A stretch of 64,000 bases of DNA from positions 4,092,001 to 4,156,000 of the forward strand of contig NZ_CP191258.1 in assembly GCF_050410795.1 (NCBI RefSeq), read 5' to 3'. The stretch is from Fontivita pretiosa (GTDB lineage Bacteria; Planctomycetota; Phycisphaerae; Tepidisphaerales; Tepidisphaeraceae). A program made the translations under genes and the position numbers. The notes below the pieces were generated by a model. That model saw nothing but the letters and a program-made list of their open reading frames with translations, made no database searches and was not told the DNA's origin. Below, in pieces: positions 38,149-45,729 of this stretch. Each line of letters opens with the position of its first letter. Position 1 is the first letter of the stretch.

Positions 38149-40983
38149 TTAGCGCTCCGTCCTGGCGACCTCGTCCTGCATGAGCACGTCCCGAATCTCG
38201 CCAGGGCGTTGCGCCACTGCCCATCGCCAACGGCCAAACCCGCCGTGGGCGTTCACCGCCTGCGTCCATTCGTCCAGATAGCGGCGCTTCACCCGGTCCT
38301 GTTCCGTATCCTCGCCCTTGGTTTCCAGCACCACGAAATCGCCGCTTTTCAGCCGCAACAGGAAATCGGGCCTATACTTCCGCACGACCCCGCGATAGAC
38401 GTAGAGCACTTCAAACCCCAGATGGTCGTTCTTGACCCAGGCCGCCACCGCGTCGCTATCGTCAAGCACGAAGGCGTCGGACGCCTCCCATGTGCTGTCG
38501 TACACGCAGACGTTGATGTGCGACTTGCGCGTTCGCTCGCACGGCTTGCCCGTATACCAGGTGCGCATGTCCCCCGTGGAGCGGATGGGATGATCGCGGT
38601 CGAACACCGGGGTGAGCCGCTCGGTGTTCTCCTGCCGCACCGCCTCCCACACGTGTTGGACGACGCGGGACATGTTGAGCGTGATGATCAAGCGCCGGCG
38701 GAGTTCGTCCTGGTAGAACAGCGGCGGGGTGATGGCGATCCGGTCGGAGCGGATGAACTGTTCGACGATTCTCACCAACTGCGCCAGCAAGACTTCGCGG
38801 CTGCCCTTCCAGGCATGCTTCATCTGGTCGAACACGTCCCGCGCGGTCTCGAAGATGATGCGCTGGGTGCGGAATTCCCGGGCAAGTCGCTCCAGCTCGA
38901 TGCGATTGATCTTGGTCACGTCGGGCTTGCCTTCGAGGATCGGCGCCAACTCCGCCACCTGGGCCGTCTGTGCCGCGTCCAGCTCCAGCGGCCGCGCCTT
39001 CGACCAATCGATCGTCAACCTGGGTTGAAACACGCGCTCGATGCGCACCACGTTCGGCCAGCGGATTTCGAACTCCGCTTTGGCCGGATCGGGTTCGACT
39101 GCGGTCTTGGGCGTTGGGGGCGGCGGCGGGCCGTCTTCTCCGCCTTCATGAGGCAGGAAGGTGAAGGGCACGCCGAAGATGTTGACGTACTCCGGCTCGA
39201 ACAGCCCCGTTTCGGGATCCACCTCATAGGATGTACGCCTCAAGCCCCGTCCGACCACCTGCTCGCAGAGCAACTGGCTGGTGAAGGCCCGTAGCCCCAT
39301 GATGTGGGTAACGGTCTTAGCGTCCCATCCCTCGGAGAGCATGCCGACCGAGATGACCTTTTGGATCTTCTCGCCCGGCTGTCCGGCCTTGCCCACCGTG
39401 TCCACGGTCTGCCGGAGCAGCTCGGCCTGCTCGGCCTTGGTCAGCTTGCGCTCGACGGGCGCACTGTCTTCCTCCTCGTCCCCGTTCTCATCCGCAGCCT
39501 CAAGCGGCGTGGCAGCCTCCTCCTTGGCCTCGGCCTGGTCCAGCACTTTCGAGTCAATGTGAAGCACCCGCTCCGGGTCGCACAGCTCGTCGATATGGAT
39601 GCGCTTGGTATCGAAGGCGTGCTTCACACGCGCGGCGGTCTCGGTGCGGTTGCAGACGGTGATCATCACCGGCGGGGTCGGCAGCCCGGCCTCACGCCAG
39701 GCCTTCCACGCCTCGCGCCAGTCGTACCCCAGTAGGTAATAGGCGTTCAGCACCAGATCGGGCAGCGGTTCTTCGGGCTGCGCCCGGCGGTTGAGGTCGT
39801 CCTTCACGTCGGGGTCGTTGTAGATGTGGTAGAGGCGAGACTTGTAGGTCCTCGCATCCGGCACCGCGTCGTCGCGCACCACGACGCGCGGGGTCTTCAC
39901 CAGCCCCGACTCGATGGCGTCGTTCAGGCCGAAGTCGCTGACGATCCAGCCGAAGAGCGCCTCCTCGCTGCTCTTCTTGCCCGAGGGCGTGAAGGGCGTG
40001 GCGGAAAAGTCGTAGCATTTGAGGATGCCCCGCGAGCGGTGCAGCCGGTCCAGGCCTCCGATCCACACCGTTGCCTCCTCAGCGCTGTCCTTGAGATCGC
40101 GGGCGCGCAGGTACTTGCCTTCGGCCTCCCAGTTGACCCGCCAGGCGTGGTGCGCTTCGTCGTTGATGACCAGGATATTGCGGGCGTTTGCCATCTCGCC
40201 CAGGACCTCGCGGGTGTAGGCCTCGTCGCTCTTGACCCCGCGTTTGTCCACGCTTCTCCGCTTCTTGATCTGCTCCTCGCTCTCCCAAGCCAGGGCGTGC
40301 CAGTTGCGCACCAGCACCTTGCCCTGGCGCAGCTTGTCGAGCAGGGCCGAGGGCACGATGTTGAATGCCTCGTAGTAGTTGTCGGCCTCAGCCGGCTCCA
40401 GCACCGCCAGCCGCTTCTTTACCGTGAGCCCCGGCGCAATGACCAGCACGTTCTTGGAGAAGCGAGCATCCTGGGGGTTGGCGACCTTGTTCAAGATGTG
40501 CCAGGCGCTGACCATGGCCATCACGAGCGTCTTGCCCGAGCCAGTGGCCATCTTGCAGCACTGCCGGATGAAGGCTCCGCCGTCGCCAGGAATCTCGACG
40601 CCCACCCGCTCGGCGGCCGGGGCCTCGGTCAGCCAGATCAGCGTCTCCACCGCCTCCAACTGGCAGAAGAAAAAGCGGCGCGCCTCGAACTCCTCCGGAT
40701 CGCACCAGTGCTCCAGCAACCGCTTGGTCATGCTGGTCACGCCCGGATAGCCCGCCTCGCGCCAGGCCTTGACGCGGGGGCGAATCTGATTGACCAGTGG
40801 AATCTCGACGAGGATGCCGGGGTCGTCGAAGGACTTGGAACCGGGCGTAGCCACCACGTAGCCTGCCGGGCGGCGGCCTTCCACCAAATCGAAGGTTCGC
40901 GTCTCCCGGTCGTAACGCCAGTGGCGCGTCGGCTCCTCGTACGGCGAGTTGATGATGAGGCGGTCGATCGTGGTTCGGGCCAT
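38149..40983 (-). CDS. Type III-like restriction endonuclease subunit (BPTD_3080 family)
   Basis: 944 residues. A superfamily 2 helicase core has Walker A MATGSGKTLVMAMV (about residue 146), DEAH box VINDEAHHAWR (about 274), and motif III YDFSATPFTPSG; later QVVGRGLRRTSYEVD is motif VI. Near the C-terminus YRPDFLLRLKSGDFVVLETK gives a PD-(D/E)xK-type nuclease. It needs the methyltransferase subunit for target recognition and cuts unmodified DNA after ATP-driven movement. It is the last gene of a four-gene operon with the methylase and a small two-gene pair. Confidence 0.92.
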   Translation of the reverse strand: MARTTIDRLIINSPYEEPTRHWRYDRETRTFDLVEGRRPAGYVVATPGSKSFDDPGILVEIPLVNQIRPRVKAWREAGYPGVTSMTKRLLEHWCDPEEFEARRFFFCQLEAVETLIWLTEAPAAERVGVEIPGDGGAFIRQCCKMATGSGKTLVMAMVSAWHILNKVANPQDARFSKNVLVIAPGLTVKKRLAVLEPAEADNYYEAFNIVPSALLDKLRQGKVLVRNWHALAWESEEQIKKRRSVDKRGVKSDEAYTREVLGEMANARNILVINDEAHHAWRVNWEAEGKYLRARDLKDSAEEATVWIGGLDRLHRSRGILKCYDFSATPFTPSGKKSSEEALFGWIVSDFGLNDAIESGLVKTPRVVVRDDAVPDARTYKSRLYHIYNDPDVKDDLNRRAQPEEPLPDLVLNAYYLLGYDWREAWKAWREAGLPTPPVMITVCNRTETAARVKHAFDTKRIHIDELCDPERVLHIDSKVLDQAEAKEEAATPLEAADENGDEEEDSAPVERKLTKAEQAELLRQTVDTVGKAGQPGEKIQKVISVGMLSEGWDAKTVTHIMGLRAFTSQLLCEQVVGRGLRRTSYEVDPETGLFEPEYVNIFGVPFTFLPHEGGEDGPPPPPTPKTAVEPDPAKAEFEIRWPNVVRIERVFQPRLTIDWSKARPLELDAAQTAQVAELAPILEGKPDVTKINRIELERLAREFRTQRIIFETARDVFDQMKHAWKGSREVLLAQLVRIVEQFIRSDRIAITPPLFYQDELRRRLIITLNMSRVVQHVWEAVRQENTERLTPVFDRDHPIRSTGDMRTWYTGKPCERTRKSHINVCVYDSTWEASDAFVLDDSDAVAAWVKNDHLGFEVLYVYRGVVRKYRPDFLLRLKSGDFVVLETKGEDTEQDRVKRRYLDEWTQAVNAHGGFGRWRWAVAQRPGEIRDVLMQDEVARTER

Positions 40984-40995
40984 GCCTGTATTCCG

Positions 40996-41208
40996 TCAAC
41001 CTGCCTGGGGCACTGATTCGAACAGCAGCCGCTGCATTTCCACCGCAGGCGCACGCTTGGACAGATAGAGCATTTCGATGCCGACCACGCGATCTTGCTC
41101 GTCGTAATCCACGATGATGCCCGGCGAGATTTCCTCCGAACGGCTCGCCGGCGCTTCCGTCAGGGTGAGATACAGCGCATCGGCTTGTTGGTCCACTTTA
41201 AGTTTCAT
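40996..41208 (-). CDS. DUF2283 protein, putative antitoxin partner
   Basis: 70 residues with the DUF2283 pattern: KLKVDQQADALYLTLTEAPA, EISPGIIVDYDEQDRVVGIE, then IEMLYLSKR. The ATG overlaps the stop of the DUF4258 gene by 4 bases. DUF2283 genes are commonly paired with DUF4258 genes in a toxin-antitoxin-like arrangement; activity here is inferred only. It lies 12 bases before the restriction subunit gene. Confidence 0.85.
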   Translation of the reverse strand: MKLKVDQQADALYLTLTEAPASRSEEISPGIIVDYDEQDRVVGIEMLYLSKRAPAVEMQRLLFESVPQAG

Positions 41209-41453
41209 GGAACCGTCCTCCTTCGGTCAAAGAATACCGTCACGACAAGGGGCGGCGTTCTCTTGCCGTTGATGATCACCCGTAACACCCGATTGCCGAA
41301 CTCAGGGATGTGTGCAAGCCGATGTTCCAGATCCGGGTCCACCGGATCGGCCTCGGTTACCTCCGGCCGGGTCAACGCGTGTTCCATCCAGGCGATCGGA
41401 ATTCGCCGCTTCTCCAGCGCATCCCGCGCGTGTTCTGTCAGAACGTAATCCAT
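41205..41453 (-). CDS. DUF4258 protein, putative RelE-like toxin
   Basis: 82 residues, matching DUF4258: LTEHARDALEKRRIPIAWME, then a Pro/Asp-rich linker, FGNRVLRVIINGKRTPPLVV and a final FFDRRR. The family belongs to the RelE/BrnT-like toxin fold group. It starts 6 bases after the methylase stop and overlaps the DUF2283 gene, so all four genes appear cotranscribed. Whether it is a toxin in this setting is not established. Confidence 0.82.
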   Translation of the reverse strand: MDYVLTEHARDALEKRRIPIAWMEHALTRPEVTEADPVDPDLEHRLAHIPEFGNRVLRVIINGKRTPPLVVTVFFDRRRTVP

Positions 41454-41459
41454 GCCGCC

Positions 41460-44294
41460 TCACTCTGGAAGGTCCATCACCTTCAGGCTCTCGATGCCCC
41501 GGTCGTCCACGATCTTGACCGCGATGCGCTTATGCTCGCCCGGCTCGAAGGGGAGCGACACCGTGCCCCGGTAGGCTTCGATCCGGTCCTCGTCGATCTC
41601 GGCCTTCAGACTCTTCGCCAGCCGCGCCCAGCCCTCGTTCTCGCCAGCCATCGGGAAGAAGACCTGGCGCGGGTAGAGGCTGCGCCCGTCGTAGTCGGTG
41701 TCGAGCATCCAGACCGCAATCCTGTCCTCGCCGCCCGACTCGATGCCCCCGGTCTTGGTGTTGTAGTAATCGAAGCCGTGCACCGAGACGCGGTACAGAA
41801 CACCCTCGCCCTTACTCCCTCTCCCAGTGGGAGAGGGTTGGGGTGAGGGCATGATCCGCTCCACTTCCACGTCCGGCTGGCCGATGAGCCAGAACGACTC
41901 GTTGCTGGCCCGCTTCTTCTTGAGGTCGTCGGTCAGGAGGTCGGCGTTCATCTGCGCCTTGAGCAGCGTCACGCCCGGCCAGTTGGTCTCGTCAATGTCC
42001 TTCGCGGCCTCGGGGTCGAACTGGAAGGCGGCGAAAACGATGAGCTTCGGCTGGGGGACAAGAGTCTGAGCCTCTTCGATCGCCTGCGCCACCTGGCGCT
42101 GCTCCAGCGGTGCATGCTCGGGACCGAATGACACCACGACGCGCATCGGGCTGTAGGCCGGGCCGGTCTCGCGCACGCGGTCTGCGCCCTCGTCGCTGGG
42201 CCGCGTCTCGCCGTCGGCGTGTAGCCAGCGGCAGCCGGGGAGCGGTTCCAGGCGTGCGAAGCGGATGTACTGTCCCGCCTTGCCGCGGATGCCGGTGCGC
42301 AGGAGTTCGTCGCGCCACTCGCTCTGGCGCAGCGTCTCGCCGGAGCGGGTGATGGAGGCATCGGCAGGCTGCGGCGCGCCCTCCAGCAGTTCCTCGACGG
42401 ACTTGACCGCTGGGGAGGGCACGGCCTCCACCGTGAACGGGCCGCTGACGCGGGTCTTTTTCTTGTCCACGAAGGGCTGGTCGTAGAGCGTCTCCTGCGG
42501 CGCGTGGCGGGCGATGGCGGTGTCGATCTCTTCCTGCCGCCTGCGGCGCAACTGCCACCATTCGGCGAGAAGCCGCTTCGCTTCGTCCGGCCACGACGCC
42601 TCTACCTCGCGCGGAACCTGCCACTCTTCCCACGACTGCTTGAGCAAAGCGTTCAACCGCTCGCGGATTGGCTCCAACCGCGCCTGCCAGCGGGCATGGA
42701 TGCCGTCAATCTCCGGGTTGTTGGCGATGGACTTGAGCGTCACGTGCGGCACGGTCTTGTATTTGAAGCCGCTGCCCACGCCCTCCTCCGGGTGCGCGAG
42801 CTCGTAGTAATCGAAGACGGCGGTCATCAGCCGCTGCCGGGCAAGCGTGAGCGCCACGCGCGAGGTGTCGCAGGTGATCCAGCGCCGCCCCCACTGCTCG
42901 GCAACGTAGGCGGTGGTGCCGCTGCCGCAGGTCGGGTCGAGAACCAGGTCCCCGGGGTCGGTGGTCATGAGGAGGCAGCGCTCGATCACCGACGTACCGG
43001 TTTGCACGACAAACACCTTCGGCTCGGCGCGACTCTGCACCGCCCCGCCCACGTCAGACCACACGTTTGTGATGCGCACAGCAGGGAAATCATCGTAATA
43101 CCGAACATATCCGAGCTTGCCTTTGTCCGTTACGACGATTCGGTTCGCACCCGCCAGCCGATCCATGCCCTCTGGTGCGTTTGCTTTCCAATGACTATTC
43201 GAACCGCAGTCGTACTTGTTTCCTTGATAACGATACTCGCGCACTGTTCCTTCACTCGCGCCCTGTGATATGAGGTTGTCAACTCGGAAGACGCGCGATT
43301 CATCTGGCAAACGTTTTGCCCCGACCTTCTCTTCTTTCGTCAGCGCACGGCGAGTTCCATCTTTCAGCTCGATTTGATCGTACTTTGTCGCCTCTTGCCC
43401 GATGGGCGATATCTTCGGCTGGAATGGCTGCCGATACTTGATGCGTTGGTGATCCTTGCAGTACCAAATCAAGTAATCACCGGCACGACTGAGTGTCGTG
43501 CTTGGGAATCCGCCAGAAGTTGTGTACGCGATCAAACTCACAAAGTTTGTCGTGCCAAAGACCTCATCCATCAAACACCGCACGCGGTGCACGTTCTCAT
43601 CGCTGATCTGCACGAAGATGCTGCCGCTTTCGGTGAGCAGTTCCCGCGCCAGGAGCAGCCGGTCGCGCAGATACGTGAGGTAGGAGTGGATGCCCAGTTC
43701 CCAGGTGTCGCGGAAGGCGCGGATCTGCTCGGGCTCGGCGGTCAGGTCCTCGTCCTTGCCGTCCTTCACGTCGCGCTTGTTGACGAAGGGCTGGAAGTTG
43801 GAGCCGTAGCGGATGCCGTAGGGCGGGTCGATGTAGATCATCTGCACCTTGCCCGCCATGCCCTCTTTTTCCAGGAGCGAGTTCATCACCAGCAGCGAAT
43901 CGCCGGCGATCAGGCGGTTGGTCCAGCCCTCTTTGTGCTTGTAGAACTCGACAGCTTCGCGCAGCGGCTTTTCCTCCATCTCGAAGAGCGAAATCTGTCG
44001 CGCCGCCTCGCCGTTGCGCTTGCGCACTGCTTCCAGAATGGTGCGCGGCTCGATCCGCTCGTGAACATGGAGCGAGACCGTGGGCACCTCGAAGGAGGTG
44101 TGCTCGGCCTTGCCCGCCCATTGCAGTTGCGGGTCCAGATGCGGGTCGTAGGCGTAGGTCTTTTTCTTCTGCCCGGCGTCCGGGTCGGTCTCCGGCGTCA
44201 CCAGGCCGACCGGCGGGTTGTTGACGCGCTGCTTGTCCCGATGCTCATAGGATTCGATCGGGCGCTTGGTGTCTCTGTTCTTTCGTGGCATCAA
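41460..44294 (-). CDS. Type III-like site-specific DNA-methyltransferase (Mod)
   Basis: 944 residues. The catalytic motif DPPY is at 156-159 (MIYIDPPYGIRYGSN), and the AdoMet motif LDPTCGSGTTAYVAEQWG comes later at about 453, giving the beta-group order of N6-adenine or N4-cytosine methylases. The long region between and after would hold target recognition. At about residues 815-831 there is a PSPQPSPTGRGSKGEG stretch, the translation of an inserted palindromic repeat. It heads the restriction-modification operon. Its start lies inside the antisense-free end of an overlapping hsdM scrap. Confidence 0.92.
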   Translation of the reverse strand: MMPRKNRDTKRPIESYEHRDKQRVNNPPVGLVTPETDPDAGQKKKTYAYDPHLDPQLQWAGKAEHTSFEVPTVSLHVHERIEPRTILEAVRKRNGEAARQISLFEMEEKPLREAVEFYKHKEGWTNRLIAGDSLLVMNSLLEKEGMAGKVQMIYIDPPYGIRYGSNFQPFVNKRDVKDGKDEDLTAEPEQIRAFRDTWELGIHSYLTYLRDRLLLARELLTESGSIFVQISDENVHRVRCLMDEVFGTTNFVSLIAYTTSGGFPSTTLSRAGDYLIWYCKDHQRIKYRQPFQPKISPIGQEATKYDQIELKDGTRRALTKEEKVGAKRLPDESRVFRVDNLISQGASEGTVREYRYQGNKYDCGSNSHWKANAPEGMDRLAGANRIVVTDKGKLGYVRYYDDFPAVRITNVWSDVGGAVQSRAEPKVFVVQTGTSVIERCLLMTTDPGDLVLDPTCGSGTTAYVAEQWGRRWITCDTSRVALTLARQRLMTAVFDYYELAHPEEGVGSGFKYKTVPHVTLKSIANNPEIDGIHARWQARLEPIRERLNALLKQSWEEWQVPREVEASWPDEAKRLLAEWWQLRRRRQEEIDTAIARHAPQETLYDQPFVDKKKTRVSGPFTVEAVPSPAVKSVEELLEGAPQPADASITRSGETLRQSEWRDELLRTGIRGKAGQYIRFARLEPLPGCRWLHADGETRPSDEGADRVRETGPAYSPMRVVVSFGPEHAPLEQRQVAQAIEEAQTLVPQPKLIVFAAFQFDPEAAKDIDETNWPGVTLLKAQMNADLLTDDLKKKRASNESFWLIGQPDVEVERIMPSPQPSPTGRGSKGEGVLYRVSVHGFDYYNTKTGGIESGGEDRIAVWMLDTDYDGRSLYPRQVFFPMAGENEGWARLAKSLKAEIDEDRIEAYRGTVSLPFEPGEHKRIAVKIVDDRGIESLKVMDLPE
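41803..41849. repeat. Palindromic repeat inserted in frame in the methylase gene
   Basis: CCCTCTCCC-AGT-GGGAGAGGG forms the hairpin, flanked by CCCTCGCCCTTA and TTGGGGTGAGGG, the well-known form of dispersed intergenic palindromes. It keeps the reading frame and adds about 16 residues (SPQPSPTGRGSKGEG). Confidence 0.75.
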
Positions 44295-44640
44295 GCTTCT
44301 CCTGGTTTTTTTGCCATGCCGCGCGCAAGGTCTCTGTCACCCCCTCACTGTCGCGCAGGCGCCGGACGCCCCAGTCGGAGACGTTGAACGGCGGATTGGT
44401 CAGGATGTAGTCGGCATGGAGACTCCAGTTGTTGCGCTCGTCGGCGAGGATCGCGTCGTCGACCAGAATGGCGATGTCCGCTCGGGTGGCCCGGGGCGGC
44501 GCCCAGCACTTGAACGGGTCGAAGATGTACTTGAGGAAGATGAGGCCCAGGACGACATGCTTGTACTCGGCGGCATCAACCCGCCCTCGCAGCACATCGG
44601 CGCAGCGAAACTCGGTCATCTGACCCTGATGATCTGCCAT
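44245..44640 (-). pseudogene. Type I modification subunit HsdM, fragments only
   Basis: 131 residues that are three HsdM pieces stitched together: the N-terminal LRGRVDAAEYKHVVLGLIFL, the NPPF active-site block (ADYILTNPPFNVSDWG) and a late QKNQEKLDATKEQRHQAPDR. A full HsdM has about 500 residues, with the AdoMet motif between the first two pieces; that is missing. It overlaps the start of the methylase gene by 50 bases. Confidence 0.75.
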
Positions 44641-44710
44641 CCCGGATGCGTCCGGCGTGATTTATCGCCGGTGCTGGGCTGCGGGTCAAGATTTGTTCCG
44701 CCGGAGTCAT

Positions 44711-45166
44711 CGCCAGTTTCTCCGCACCTGATCCGGACGGGCACAAAACAGGCCGAGCCCGATGGTAACGGGCTCGGGAGTGATTACCCCGGCACCATTA
44801 AACAGGAGTTGATCATGCCTCGCACGGATACGATCGCATGGGTGATCTTGGTCTGCGCCGGTTGTCTGCGGTTGTCTTGGGCCAGGACTCTGGGGATTTG
44901 GGTCGCAGCGGCCATGCGTGTCCAGCGGGTTTCGCCGGCGAATATCGGCCGCTCGTCGCCAAGCTGCTGGTGTGCGGGGTAGGCATCATCGCCAAGGCGC
45001 GATTTTGCCCGTCGGCCTGGTGCTCGACGAGCCGTCAGCGGGAGTGCAGCCTCTACACGATTGGCCTGGTCATGCTGCGAAAACTGAAGCTCGCACCGCA
45101 GGAGGCCTTCGCGGCCGTTGGGGACCTTTCAGAATCGGCCCCGCCAAACCGGGGATGGCTCAGGTT
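44711..45166 (+). mobile_element. Decayed inverted copy of the IS4-like element
   Basis: The left end (GGAGTCATCGCCAGTTTC) and the hairpin GAGCCCGATGGTAACGGGCTC (44757-44777) match the right end of the 37024-37980 element read on the other strand. From 44815 a transposase N-terminus is readable (TDTIAWVILVCAGCLRLSWA), then a jump to a C-terminal piece (ECSLYTIGLVMLRKL), and an end like GGGGATGGCTCAGG near 45153-45166. The middle is deleted. The remainder of 44641-45301 shows no gene I can support. Confidence 0.7.
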
Positions 45167-45301
45167 CTGTCGGCGCGATATCTCGGTCGGTGTCTGAATG
45201 GACATCGTGCTGCCAGCGGACTCCGTCGGTGTGGCAGTTGCCGCGACAGGACCAAAGTTGGAAGTTCCTGCGAGCGAGCCCGGCGTGGATGGGCCGGCCA
45301 T

Positions 45302-45694
45302 TCAATCCGCCGGCGTCAAATCGAAGCCAGATCGCGCCGCCAGCACATCGCGGTAGCCGATCTTTCGTCCCTTGGCATCAAGCAAGCGCCGCCACTCGTC
45401 GGGGTCGTTTAGCTGGCTTTCAACCATTTCACGCAAGAAACCGCCTGCTTCCCACTCTGCTGGGGCTCGAAGCAGCACGTCGGACTGCCAATTCAAATCG
45501 GCCACGGCCTGCTCGACGAGCCTGTGTCGCTCGTACAGCCCGACGCGATGGAACGATGGCGACACTACCACCAGGTCGATGTCGCTGTCGGTGCGCTGTG
45601 TTCCCAGCAGCCGGCTACCGAACAGGATGATCCTCGGCGCGATGAGACTGCGATGAATGACGGACGCGAAGTTCTCAAGTTGTGGTGCGTTCAT
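45302..45694 (-). CDS. MNT-type nucleotidyltransferase
   Basis: 130 residues. The nucleotidyltransferase core is GSRLLGTQRTDSDIDLVVVS, with G-S and D-x-D metal ligands, followed by the alpha/beta part ending in SDVLLRAPAEW. Family members are usually antitoxins that adenylylate a HEPN toxin partner; no HEPN gene is adjacent here, so it may be an orphan. It lies between the IS remnant and the phage tail genes, 35 bases from the end of the large tail gene. Confidence 0.78.
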   Translation of the reverse strand: MNAPQLENFASVIHRSLIAPRIILFGSRLLGTQRTDSDIDLVVVSPSFHRVGLYERHRLVEQAVADLNWQSDVLLRAPAEWEAGGFLREMVESQLNDPDEWRRLLDAKGRKIGYRDVLAARSGFDLTPAD

Positions 45695-45729
45695 CTACAA
45701 ATGCCTGGGCTTGCAGCAATGAGTCCTGC

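Noticed and set aside
41310..41846. 178-codon plus-strand frame ending in PSPSGRGLG
   Set aside because: It is antisense to the methylase, and its ending is the translation of the palindromic repeat on the other strand.
45053..45301. 82-codon minus-strand frame beside the IS remnant
   Set aside because: Low-complexity Ser/Thr/Pro-rich translation overlapping the decayed IS; no support for a gene.
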